From DAOUAE01 sp034433795 (lineage in GTDB: Bacteria; Chloroflexota; UBA6077; FW602-bin22; DAOUAE01), in the NCBI GenBank assembly GCA_034433795.1, contig DAOUAE010000021.1:1-7225 (forward strand): DNA of 7,225 bases, written 5' to 3'. This document shows, one piece after another, positions 1 through 5,051 of the stretch. Within the stretch, counting starts at the first letter, position 1. Each line of letters opens with the position of its first letter. The notes beneath the pieces were generated by a model. That model did no database searches, had not been told where the DNA came from, and saw nothing but the letters and a program-made list of their open reading frames with translations. The position numbers were made by a program, and so were the translations under genes.

Positions 1-39
1 CAAAACCGCCGGTCGGGGGTTCGAATCCCTCCACTCCTG
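1..39 (+). tRNA. 3' portion of a tRNA gene (probably tRNA-Trp), 5' part outside the window
   Basis: A T arm is clear: stem GGGGG (15-19), loop TTCGAAT (20-26), stem CCCTC (27-31). The acceptor 3' strand is CACTCCT (32-38), the discriminator is G39, and CCA is not encoded. Bases 1-9 are the end of the anticodon loop and the 3' anticodon stem. A U72 with G73 and the CCA anticodon readable in the right copy (7169-7171) fit tRNA-Trp. The first anticodon base of this left copy lies one base upstream of the window, so the isotype here is an inference. Confidence 0.75.
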
Positions 40-56
40 CCCGCCAGCCCCGTCTC
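1..56 (+). repeat. attL: left copy of the 56-bp attachment-site direct repeat
   Basis: Identical over 56 bases to 7170-7225. It runs from the anticodon loop of a tRNA through the T arm and acceptor 3' strand into the left arm and loop of the tRNA terminator. The host tRNA 5' half should lie just upstream of the window, so this copy would complete a functional tRNA after integration. Confidence 0.93.
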
Positions 57-72
57 TGACGGGGCTTTTTTT
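46..72 (+). terminator. Intrinsic terminator downstream of the tRNA
   Basis: A perfect 9-bp stem (AGCCCCGTC at 46-54, GACGGGGCT at 58-66) with a TCT loop is followed directly by a run of T (66-72). It sits 6 bp after the tRNA 3' end and should end the tRNA transcript. Its left arm and most of its loop (to base 56) are inside the att repeat. Its right arm and T run are outside it, so in the integrated state the element supplies the second half. Confidence 0.88.
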
Positions 73-109
73 GTGGCCAGCGGCGGGAGTCAGCCCGCAC
101 TGGCCCGAA

Positions 110-142
110 AATGGGCATCACAATGGGCATCAATGGGCATCG
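110..142 (+). repeat. Left integrase arm-type repeats (three copies of AATGGGCATC)
   Basis: Three direct copies of AATGGGCATC start at 110, 122 and 132, each followed by A or G. The same unit occurs twice at 7096-7118, and the first two copies plus their spacer are identical to the right-hand pair. Short direct repeats on both sides of the att core, inside the element, are the expected arm-binding sites for the N-terminal domain of a lambda-type integrase. Regulatory or structural roles are not excluded. The rest of 73-260 shows no convincing gene. Confidence 0.75.
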
Positions 143-260
143 GTCGGGCCGGCTTGACAACCGGAGGGGGGGCGTGCGAGGATCGGGGTGCGGGTCGGTG
201 CAGCGGCCCGCCTCAACCGGTGATGGCCCATCCCCATCGCCGGTCTTTGTTTTGTAGAGT

Positions 261-328
261 GCACAGCCCCAGGGTACGCCTGGGGGTGCGCTTTGTCAAG
301 AGGGGGCCCGGCGTCCCGACCGGGCCCC
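261..328 (-). terminator. Tandem hairpins after the SWIM/OB operon (putative terminator)
   Basis: Read on the minus strand after the OB-fold gene stop (336), there is first a perfect 9-bp stem (303-311 with 320-328, 8-nt loop) and then a second hairpin (core stem CCCCAGG 267-273 with CCTGGGG 279-285, partly extended to 261-291). Neither is followed by a good U tract, so factor-independent termination is uncertain. They may instead protect the 3' end or insulate the att region from transcription. Confidence 0.45.
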
Positions 329-335
329 AGGGGGC

Positions 336-731
336 TCACCGGGTCAGCCAGTCCTCAAAGGCCGAGGCCATCGCCACGATGTTCTCGGCCGAGGCCCAGG
401 TGCTGCCGGCATCGGTCGTGTAGACCCGGACCGCCAGGCTCAGGGCGTACTTGCGCAGCGCCAGCCGGTCCGGGGTCTGCGGGGTCCCGGTCTCCTGCGG
501 GGGCTCGGTCTGGGGCTCGCTCAGGACCTCCAGGCCCCGAATCCACCGGCCGCCGCTCACCTGGAGTCGGACCGTCTGGCCCACCTCTGGGGGCTGGACC
601 GGGCTGAACTTGCTGAAGTTCAGCCAGCCCTCCTGGCCCCGGAGCCGCAGGCCGTGCTCATTGACCGCCGCCACCACGCCCTCCAGGGTCTCGCTCTTGC
701 TGCTCTTGACCGTCCCGTTGACCTGCGCCAT
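336..731 (-). CDS. Small OB-fold-like protein with C-terminal helical domain, 131 aa
   Basis: Residues about 14-70 read as a compact beta-rich module: EGVVAAVNEHGLRLRG, then GWLNFSKFSP, then VGQTVRLQVSGGRWIRGLEVL. This arrangement (short strands, a W-x-N-[FY]-S-K-[FY] centre, a G-x-x-V strand) is like OB-fold proteins found in phages and integrative elements, so single-stranded nucleic-acid binding is the best guess. A Pro/Thr/Glu-rich linker (about 72-87) leads to a helical C-terminal domain (88-131). The ATG at 731 lies 7 nt from AGGAGG. An ATG directly before it (734) would add one Met. It is second in a unit after the SWIM gene, 63 bp downstream with a strong hairpin between. The family assignment comes from recalled pattern only; no specific activity is shown. 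Confidence 0.8.
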   Translation of the reverse strand: MAQVNGTVKSSKSETLEGVVAAVNEHGLRLRGQEGWLNFSKFSPVQPPEVGQTVRLQVSGGRWIRGLEVLSEPQTEPPQETGTPQTPDRLALRKYALSLAVRVYTTDAGSTWASAENIVAMASAFEDWLTR

Positions 732-757
732 CATCGCACCTCCTGCATCGTGTGTGT

Positions 758-784
758 GGGGCCGGGGCTCCACACCCCGGCCCC
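758..784 (-). other. Strong intercistronic hairpin between the SWIM and OB-fold genes
   Basis: A perfect 10-bp inverted repeat (GGGGCCGGGG at 758-767, CCCCGGCCCC at 775-784) with a 7-nt loop sits between the SWIM stop (795) and the OB-fold gene ribosome binding site (739-744). There is no U tract, so it is more likely an RNA processing, stability or attenuation element setting the ratio of the two products than a full terminator. Confidence 0.55.
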
Positions 785-794
785 GTGGGGTCTC

Positions 795-1100
795 TCAGGC
801 GTTCTCCGTCACCGCCTGGAGCCACCGCAGCGCCGCCTCGCTCTTCACCGGCCGGTCCTCCAGGGTCAGGAGGGCGAGCATGCAGCCGTGCTTGCACACC
901 CGACCGTCCCGCCCGGCCCGGCAGGAGCAGCGGGCCTCACCGTAGGCGGCCACCACCCGGTAGGTCCAGCCGGGCTGGGATTCGCTGGCGACCTTGTAGG
1001 CGTGCCCGCCCAGCCAGGTGAAGCCGAGCCGCACCGCCCCGGCCCGCTTCAGGGCCTCCTGCTCGCTGATGACCTGCCCGTTGACGATGACCTGGCGCAT
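795..1100 (-). CDS. SWIM zinc-finger protein, 101 aa
   Basis: The C-terminal half carries a SWIM-type zinc motif: C58-x-C60 followed by C69-x-H71 (ARCSC ... VCKHG), then a helix LALLTLEDRP. SWIM domains are small zinc-binding modules used for DNA, RNA or protein binding, for example in Sws1 partners and bacterial SNF2-associated proteins. The N-terminal part (1-50) holds beta-type segments including GFTWLGGHAYKVAS and WTYRVVAAYG. The start at 1100 is fixed by AGGAGGT (1106-1112), with a good promoter farther up (1132-1160). An in-frame extension to 1496 exists but crosses the promoter and the divergent gene and is not used. The OB-fold-like gene follows on the same strand. A free-standing SWIM protein has no assigned function; regulatory or ssDNA-related roles are possible. 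Confidence 0.85.
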   Translation of the reverse strand: MRQVIVNGQVISEQEALKRAGAVRLGFTWLGGHAYKVASESQPGWTYRVVAAYGEARCSCRAGRDGRVCKHGCMLALLTLEDRPVKSEAALRWLQAVTENA

Positions 1101-1126
1101 TGCCGACCTCCTGAGTGATTGTCCGA

Positions 1127-1148
1127 TTACTACATTAGCGTATATGTC
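1127..1148 (+). promoter_or_regulatory. Operator-like motif copy 1 (TACTAC...GCGTA..TGTC)
   Basis: This 22-bp stretch matches the copy at 1183-1204 at 16 of 22 positions without gaps, sharing TACTAC, TT/GCGTA and TGTC blocks. It covers the -10 box of the minus-strand promoter that feeds the SWIM/OB genes, the position expected for a repressor site. The binding protein is unknown; the HTH protein at 5052-5249 or the zinc-finger protein at 1266-1487 are candidates within the element. Confidence 0.5.
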
Positions 1149-1160
1149 AGCCCATGTCAA
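1132..1160 (-). promoter_or_regulatory. Promoter of the SWIM/OB operon
   Basis: On the minus strand, TTGACA (1155-1160) and TAATGT (1132-1137) are separated by 17 bp, close to the sigma-70 consensus. It lies about 20 bp upstream of the ribosome binding site of the SWIM gene. The -10 box is inside an operator-like motif. Confidence 0.75.
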
Positions 1161-1182
1161 GAGGGGAGTTGGTAGGAAAAAA

Positions 1183-1204
1183 GTACTACTCTTGCGTACC
1201 TGTC
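1183..1204 (+). promoter_or_regulatory. Operator-like motif copy 2
   Basis: It carries GTACTACT, TTG and TACC.GT blocks shared with 5339-5359 (17 of 21 positions) and with 1127-1148. It directly abuts the -35 box of the plus-strand promoter (1205-1210) and lies 23 bp upstream of the minus-strand -35 box, so one bound protein could affect both divergent promoters. Confidence 0.6.
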
Positions 1205-1234
1205 TTGACGCACCAGGGCGGGGCGGTGTACAGT
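1205..1234 (+). promoter_or_regulatory. Promoter of the plus-strand zinc-finger gene
   Basis: TTGACG (1205-1210) and TACAGT (1229-1234) are 18 bp apart and lie 31 bp before the ATG at 1266. The match to sigma-70 is fair, and the spacing is slightly long. Confidence 0.55.
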
Positions 1235-1265
1235 CAGCCCAGAGGGGATGTGGAGCGGAGGGACG

Positions 1266-1487
1266 ATGAGCACCCCCAGCGATATTGGTCGGGCTCTGGC
1301 CAATCTGCGTCGGGAGAAGCCCGGGACCTGTCCGGTCTGCGGGCGCCCCTTTACCGCAAAGGGCCCCGCCCGATACTGTAGCCAAGCCTGCCGACAGGCC
1401 GCCTACTACCAGCGACACCGTGACACGATTCTGGCCCGTCGCAAGAGCCGCCCGCAGGAGCCCGCCTCGCCCGCCGACCAGCACTGA
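1266..1487 (+). CDS. Small treble-clef-type zinc-finger protein, 73 aa
   Basis: Four cysteines form a zinc knuckle pair, C22-P-V-C25 and C38-S-Q-A-C42, 12 residues apart, followed by an aromatic basic helix (RQAAYYQRHRD). The pattern C-x2-C ... YC-S-x2-C-[RK] is typical of small bacterial zinc-finger/treble-clef proteins. It suits nucleic-acid binding. The N-terminus (DIGRALANLRREKPG) is a short basic helix and the tail (58-73) is disordered. I chose ATG 1266 because GGAGG sits at 1257-1261. An in-frame ATG at 1248 would add six residues without a better site. This is the only plus-strand gene of the element and it is divergent from the SWIM/OB operon, as is common for regulators. Its target is unknown. 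Confidence 0.8.
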   Translation: MSTPSDIGRALANLRREKPGTCPVCGRPFTAKGPARYCSQACRQAAYYQRHRDTILARRKSRPQEPASPADQH

Positions 1488-1564
1488 ACACCCCAAAATT
1501 CACCAAGATTCATCACCCCGCAGGGGCGGCACCGGAGCGGGCCTGTGACAGAGCGTGGCAGGAA

Positions 1565-1591
1565 GTGGCAGCCTCCGGCGCAGGCTGTCAC
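1565..1591 (-). terminator. Hairpin at the end of the replication operon (weak terminator candidate)
   Basis: An interrupted inverted repeat, CAGCCT (1569-1574) with AGGCTG (1582-1587), extends outward by GTG/CAC (1565-1567, 1589-1591) with one mismatch. It overlaps the stop codon of the 80-aa gene (1588-1590). No U tract follows on the minus strand. It separates the operon from the convergent plus-strand zinc-finger gene ending at 1487. The stretch 1488-1564 has no other clear feature apart from a short CCCCGCAGGGG hairpin. Confidence 0.35.
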
Positions 1592-1830
1592 CACGGCCAG
1601 CTGGACCGCCGCTGGCGCAATCGTTTTTCCCGGATCTTGGGGTGTCGGGCCCGGAGTCGGCCCAGGAGAGCCTCCAGACACTCCTGGGCCGCCCGCTCCT
1701 GCGCCTGGCGAGCGATCTCCCGCTGCTCGGCCTGGCGGATGAGGACCAGGACCTGGTCGAGGAGGGCCCGAGGGTCACGAGGGGTGGGGATGAGCATCTG
1801 TCCCTCCAAGCGTCGGGGTCTCATGGTCAT
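1588..1830 (-). CDS. Small highly charged helical protein, 80 aa
   Basis: The start ATG shares bases with the stop of the helicase gene (ATGA, 1827-1830), so translation is probably coupled. Residues 18-75 are one long, charged, Arg/Gln/Glu/Leu-rich helix (ALLDQVLVLIRQAEQREI..., then ECLEALLGRLRARHPKIREKRLRQRR) that could form a coiled coil, and the C-terminus is very basic. No known domain is recognised. Being last in the replication operon, it may be an accessory DNA-binding or helicase-partner protein. A second ATG at 1824 could also serve. The main support is the overlap and the coherent amphipathic composition. Confidence 0.6.
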   Translation of the reverse strand: MTMRPRRLEGQMLIPTPRDPRALLDQVLVLIRQAEQREIARQAQERAAQECLEALLGRLRARHPKIREKRLRQRRSSWPW

Positions 1831-4496
1831 CCCGGCGCTGAATGCAGGTCCTCAGCCGTGCGGCTGGGGGGATGGGGGTCCCCTCTCACGGGGAGAGTGC
1901 AGACGGGGCAAATGCCGGTGCTGTGGGCTCTGGCCGTGCAGGAGCAGCACCTGTACCGGTGCGGTGCGATGATCGGAGAGCCGCAGTCAATGCACAACGG
2001 GGCACCGACGCCAGTCAGCGCCCCGTTGTCACACCCACCGTCGGGGGCCTGCCCCTGGTGCCCGGCTGGGCCCAGCTGATCGTCAGCCGTTTCGGTCGCA
2101 GGGGCACGGGGGACAGGGGCTGACAGTGACCGATAGTGACCAATCATCCCATAATTAAAACGATTCTGGCCGGGCGCTGAAAAAGTTTGGGCAAATCGGT
2201 CACTATCTGTCACTGCCCCCTCTCCCGGCGGTGGAGGGTCGGGGTCTGGGTCTGGGCCGAGCAGCCCCACCCCGGTGTAGTACCGCTTGCCGTTTGACCG
2301 GCTCTCGCCGATCCCCAACGCCCGCAGCCGCTGGGCGACCGTCTTCCGGGAGAAGGCCGTCTCGCCGACCTCCTGACACCAGCGCTCGTAGGCCTCAAAC
2401 AGCGCCCGGGTCTCCACCCGGGCCGTGGGATGGCGCACACAGCACTCGGCCAGGAACCGCCCCACCTGGTCCATATCCGTCCGGTAGGCCTCGGTCGCCG
2501 CCTGCACCTCGGGCGCCTCCCACTGGGGGTCCTGGAGCCAGTCGTGGAGGCCCTCCAGGAGCCAGTTGAGAATGCCCGGCCCCTCGGCGGCCAGCTCGGC
2601 CACCACCTCGGCCTGGGGGCGCCGCCGCTCCGGGGGGATGGTGGCCGTCCAGGGGACCAGGCGCAAACGGCGCCAGATGCCGGTGTCGGCGCCCCGCACC
2701 TCGGGGCGGTGATTGCACAGGAGAAACAGGCTGAAGGTTTGCTCGAAGGTGAAGTAGTCCTTGAAGAGAAAACGGGCCTTCTTCCGGTCGCCGCCGGTCA
2801 GGTCTTTGACCAGGGCCTCGGCCAGCTTCTGGCCCCGCTCCACCTCGACCGAGAAGACGATCCGTTTCCCGGCCAGGTCGGCCAGGGCCGTGGGATGCTC
2901 CGGGTGGCGGGTCTCCACCAGCAGGTTGGGCGCCGCCCGGTCGGCATAGTCGCCCAGAATCGCCAGGAGCACCCTCGCCGTCGTGCTCTTGCCGTTGGCG
3001 CCGTCGCCATACCAGATGTCCAGCCGTTCGTCCAGACAGGCCCCCACCAGGGCCAGCCCGAGCGAGCGCTGGACATGCCTTCGGATATTGGGATGCGGGA
3101 GCACCATGGTCATGTGCTCTTCCCAGCGGGGGCAGCGGGCCGAGGGGTCATAGGAAACGGGGGCGACCCTGGTGTTGCGGTGGGTGGGGGCGTGGGGCCG
3201 CAGGGTGCGGGTGCGCAGGTCCAGGACGCCGTTCTGGACGGCCAGGCTCCAGGGGTCGGCGTCGAAGTCGTCGGGGCGGGCGCTGAGGAAGGCCCGGGCC
3301 AGCGTCAGGGCGTTGCGGGCGACGGTGCGGCTCTGGGCGGCCCGGGCCCGGTCGATCAGGTGCTGGCGCTCTTTGTCGTCACTCGCCGCCAGGGCCCGTC
3401 GGAGCCAGTAGGCGCTCAGCACCTCGGCGGCCAGGCGCAGGCTCTGCGCCTCTTCGGGGTCTCGCTCCCAGTGGGTGCCGGTCCACACAAGCCAGCCCCA
3501 CTCGACCACCCAGCAGACCCGGTCTCGGAGCTCCTGAGCCAGAATCCGGGCGTGATGCAGATCGGTGCCCTCCAGGGTTGGGGCGGCAGCGTCCGGGTGG
3601 TGGCCATTGGGCTCGCCGTGGCCGTTCATCAGCGCCTTATCGGCGATGCGCTCGTACTCGGTGAGCCCCCCATCCCGGCGGCCGTTGTACTTGTCCAGCC
3701 CCAGGGTCCGGTCCCGCTCGGCCAGGGCCTGGACGATGGTGCTCCGGCTGGCGCCGGCCCGGGCCAGGACGACGCCGATGGCGTACAGAGTCGCCGACCG
3801 GTCCACCTCGCCATCGGGCTTCCGGGCGGTCCGCTCGCCCGTCCACCAGGCCAGGTCCTGAGGCGAGAGCCGGACGGGGGGTTCGCCCGTCGCCGGCGCC
3901 GGTGGCGGGGCGGGCGTCGGGCGTCGGGCGGCCTCGGTCAGCCGCTGGACGGCCCAGGCGGGGGCCTCGGCCAGCGTCTCCGGCGGGGCGGCCAGCCAGC
4001 GGTAGGTAGCCCCCGAGCGGTGCCGGGAGGGCGGGGCCACCACGTAGCCCGTCGTCAGGATGTCGCCGTACCCGCTCCGACACAGGCGGTATGTCGGGCA
4101 ATCGGGCGGGCGGGCGTAGTAATAGTGCCGCCCCTGGCCTGTCTGGACGATGGCGCAGCCCAGGGGCAGTCCCAGGCGCCAGTACTCCCGCTCGGCCTCC
4201 GAGCAGTCCGGGCCGATGATGAGAAGCCTGGCAGGCTCGATATGTATCCCGATATTGGCCGCAGGCCAGCGCCCCCACCAGGTGCGGACGATCACCTCAT
4301 CGGTGGTGGCGTCGTGCACCCCGTGCTCGGTCAGCGGGGCCTTGCCGATGTCCCGGTCTCGGTGATTCCGGCCGCAGCCACACCGGCCGTCCTCGGTCGG
4401 CCAGCAGAGCGGCAGGACCGGCCAGCCTCGCCGGGCATACCAGAGAGCCCAGACAAGCCGGGGGGCATCAGGTGGAGGGAGGGCGACGGTCGTCAT
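1827..4496 (-). CDS. Bifunctional primase-polymerase / D5-like superfamily 3 helicase, 889 aa
   Basis: Replication protein of the element. Residues about 12-175 form a Prim-Pol (archaeo-eukaryotic primase fold) domain with an N-terminal Cys/His cluster (C31, C39, C41, H45), GKAPL and ANIGI signatures, QTGQGRH (118-124) as the GxH motif, and GDIL (144-147) before YVVAPPSRH. A primase C-terminal type segment follows (about 211-290). D5_N is at about 320-470. The SF3 helicase has Walker A GDGANGKST (497-505), a Walker B-like strand KRIVFSVEVE (544-553), motif C FLLCNHRP (591-598) and arginines in IWRRLRL (607-613). A winged-helix-like part spans 690-745. Oddities: the expected first DxD aspartate reads G95-P96-D97; a long Pro/Asp linker leads to a C-terminal zinc-ribbon-like tail (C835, C838, C850/851, C853, CPVC 863-866). 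The start overlaps the upstream stop by ATGA, with GGGGGTGAG before it. Confidence 0.95.
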   Translation of the reverse strand: MTTVALPPPDAPRLVWALWYARRGWPVLPLCWPTEDGRCGCGRNHRDRDIGKAPLTEHGVHDATTDEVIVRTWWGRWPAANIGIHIEPARLLIIGPDCSEAEREYWRLGLPLGCAIVQTGQGRHYYYARPPDCPTYRLCRSGYGDILTTGYVVAPPSRHRSGATYRWLAAPPETLAEAPAWAVQRLTEAARRPTPAPPPAPATGEPPVRLSPQDLAWWTGERTARKPDGEVDRSATLYAIGVVLARAGASRSTIVQALAERDRTLGLDKYNGRRDGGLTEYERIADKALMNGHGEPNGHHPDAAAPTLEGTDLHHARILAQELRDRVCWVVEWGWLVWTGTHWERDPEEAQSLRLAAEVLSAYWLRRALAASDDKERQHLIDRARAAQSRTVARNALTLARAFLSARPDDFDADPWSLAVQNGVLDLRTRTLRPHAPTHRNTRVAPVSYDPSARCPRWEEHMTMVLPHPNIRRHVQRSLGLALVGACLDERLDIWYGDGANGKSTTARVLLAILGDYADRAAPNLLVETRHPEHPTALADLAGKRIVFSVEVERGQKLAEALVKDLTGGDRKKARFLFKDYFTFEQTFSLFLLCNHRPEVRGADTGIWRRLRLVPWTATIPPERRRPQAEVVAELAAEGPGILNWLLEGLHDWLQDPQWEAPEVQAATEAYRTDMDQVGRFLAECCVRHPTARVETRALFEAYERWCQEVGETAFSRKTVAQRLRALGIGESRSNGKRYYTGVGLLGPDPDPDPPPPGEGAVTDSDRFAQTFSAPGQNRFNYGMIGHYRSLSAPVPRAPATETADDQLGPAGHQGQAPDGGCDNGALTGVGAPLCIDCGSPIIAPHRYRCCSCTARAHSTGICPVCTLPVRGDPHPPSRTAEDLHSAPG
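2116..2219. repeat. Inverted AGTGAC repeats around an AT-rich core: candidate replication origin
   Basis: The left arm has AGTGAC at 2125 and 2135, exactly 10 bp apart. The right arm has the reverse complement GTCACT at 2199 and 2209, also 10 bp apart. GATAGTGACC (2132-2141) and GGTCACTATC (2198-2207) are exact inverted copies, and both arms end in GGGG/CCCC (2116-2119, 2216-2219). The 56 bp between contain the most AT-rich run nearby (ATAATTAAAA, 2151-2160; AAAAAGTTT, 2180-2187). The block lies in the poorly conserved linker of the helicase gene. Helically phased iterons flanking an AT-rich segment resemble a plasmid or satellite origin. Confidence 0.55.
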
Positions 4497-4951
4497 CGCT
4501 CACCCCCAAAGAGCGGCAGTGCCAGCTGAACGGCAGGACCATCGGTAGGTTCGTCCAGGTCCACGATTGGCCCCGTGATGTAGTCCCACTCCTGCCAGGA
4601 AATCGTCCGAAAGGCCGTCAGACTGACAAAGACCTCCGGCCAGCCGCCCCGGTGCCGCTTCAGCCAGCCGACCTTTTCGACGGCCTCAAGGTCGATTGCC
4701 CAGCACCGGCCGGCCCGGTCGTCCCGGACGATCCACAGGGTCACACCGGCTTTGTCGGCATAGTCCAGGACGGCTGGATGCTGCGAGACCGTGGTGACCA
4801 TCGGCCGGTGGCGGTAAGGCTGGGCGAGGACCAATTGACCGAGCGGGCGAGCGACCACCAGTTTGCCGACAACACGGCCACGATAGCGTAGAACCGCAAA
4901 AGGCGATTGACAGGTGCCAAGTCGGCATAGTAGGCTAGTATCGCCAGGCAC
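4493..4951 (-). CDS. Uncharacterised replication-operon protein ending in a beta-clamp-binding-like motif, 152 aa
   Basis: No family with known function is recognised. The protein is a mixed alpha/beta domain with beta-type segments (VVGKLVVARPLGQLVLAQP, 27-45; TLWIVRDD, 71-78; WPEVFVSLTAF, 104-114) and a disordered acidic stretch (131-140). The last residues, QLALPLF (142-148), fit the QLxLPL/QLxLF consensus used to bind the bacterial DNA polymerase sliding clamp. The stop overlaps the helicase ATG (ATGA, 4493-4496), implying coupled synthesis. I chose the GTG at 4951 because GCGGAGG (4958-4964) stands 6 nt before it. The frame stays open to a GTG at 5032, but that codon has no ribosome binding site and lies in a hairpin. 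The 5' region (about 4860-4960) is less GC-rich than its surroundings. Confidence 0.82.
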   Translation of the reverse strand: MPGDTSLLCRLGTCQSPFAVLRYRGRVVGKLVVARPLGQLVLAQPYRHRPMVTTVSQHPAVLDYADKAGVTLWIVRDDRAGRCWAIDLEAVEKVGWLKRHRGGWPEVFVSLTAFRTISWQEWDYITGPIVDLDEPTDGPAVQLALPLFGGER

Positions 4952-5018
4952 AGTAAACCTCCGCAAGGCAAGTGCGTCGCTTCGCAAAGCAGTGCAGTGC
5001 GGGGCCTGGCATCGGCGG

Positions 5019-5038
5019 CCTGGTGCGGGCACACCAGG
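5019..5038 (-). other. Intercistronic hairpin between the HTH gene and the 152-aa gene
   Basis: CCTGGTG (5019-5025) and CACCAGG (5032-5038) form a perfect 7-bp stem with a 6-nt loop, 14 bp after the HTH stop codon. There is no U tract in the minus-strand direction. It lies in the 100-bp gap before the ribosome binding site at 4958-4962 and covers the alternative GTG at 5032. It may lower or modulate expression of the downstream replication genes relative to the HTH protein. Confidence 0.4.
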
Positions 5039-5051
5039 TCGCCTGTCTTTT

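Noticed and set aside
154..183. TTGACA at 154-159 as a plus-strand promoter
   Set aside because: No acceptable -10 box at 16-18 bp spacing and no gene downstream on that strand.
73..607. Plus-strand frames in the left end
   Set aside because: They cover the arm repeats and the antisense of the OB-fold gene and have Arg/Pro/Gly-rich products with no start signals.
1101..1496. Long upstream extension of the SWIM frame
   Set aside because: It crosses the promoter pair and lies antisense to the zinc-finger gene; AGGAGGT before 1100 fixes the start.
2276..2293. Further TACTAC-like site on the minus strand within the helicase gene
   Set aside because: It encodes the conserved RYYTG end of the winged helix, so the match is explained by codons; only the GGTACTAC block is shared.
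2430..4529. Long plus-strand open frame (699 codons) opposite the primase-helicase
   Set aside because: GC-rich DNA leaves the antisense frame open; the translation is Gly/Pro/Ala/Arg-rich with no domain, while the minus strand has clear helicase motifs.
4911..4936. Fourth TACTA...ACCTGTC operator copy on the minus strand
   Set aside because: It needs a 3-bp insertion to align and lies in coding sequence; too weak to claim.
4952..5032. Start of the 152-aa gene at GTG 5032
   Set aside because: No ribosome binding site precedes it, the codon is in a stable stem, and GGAGG lies correctly before GTG 4951.
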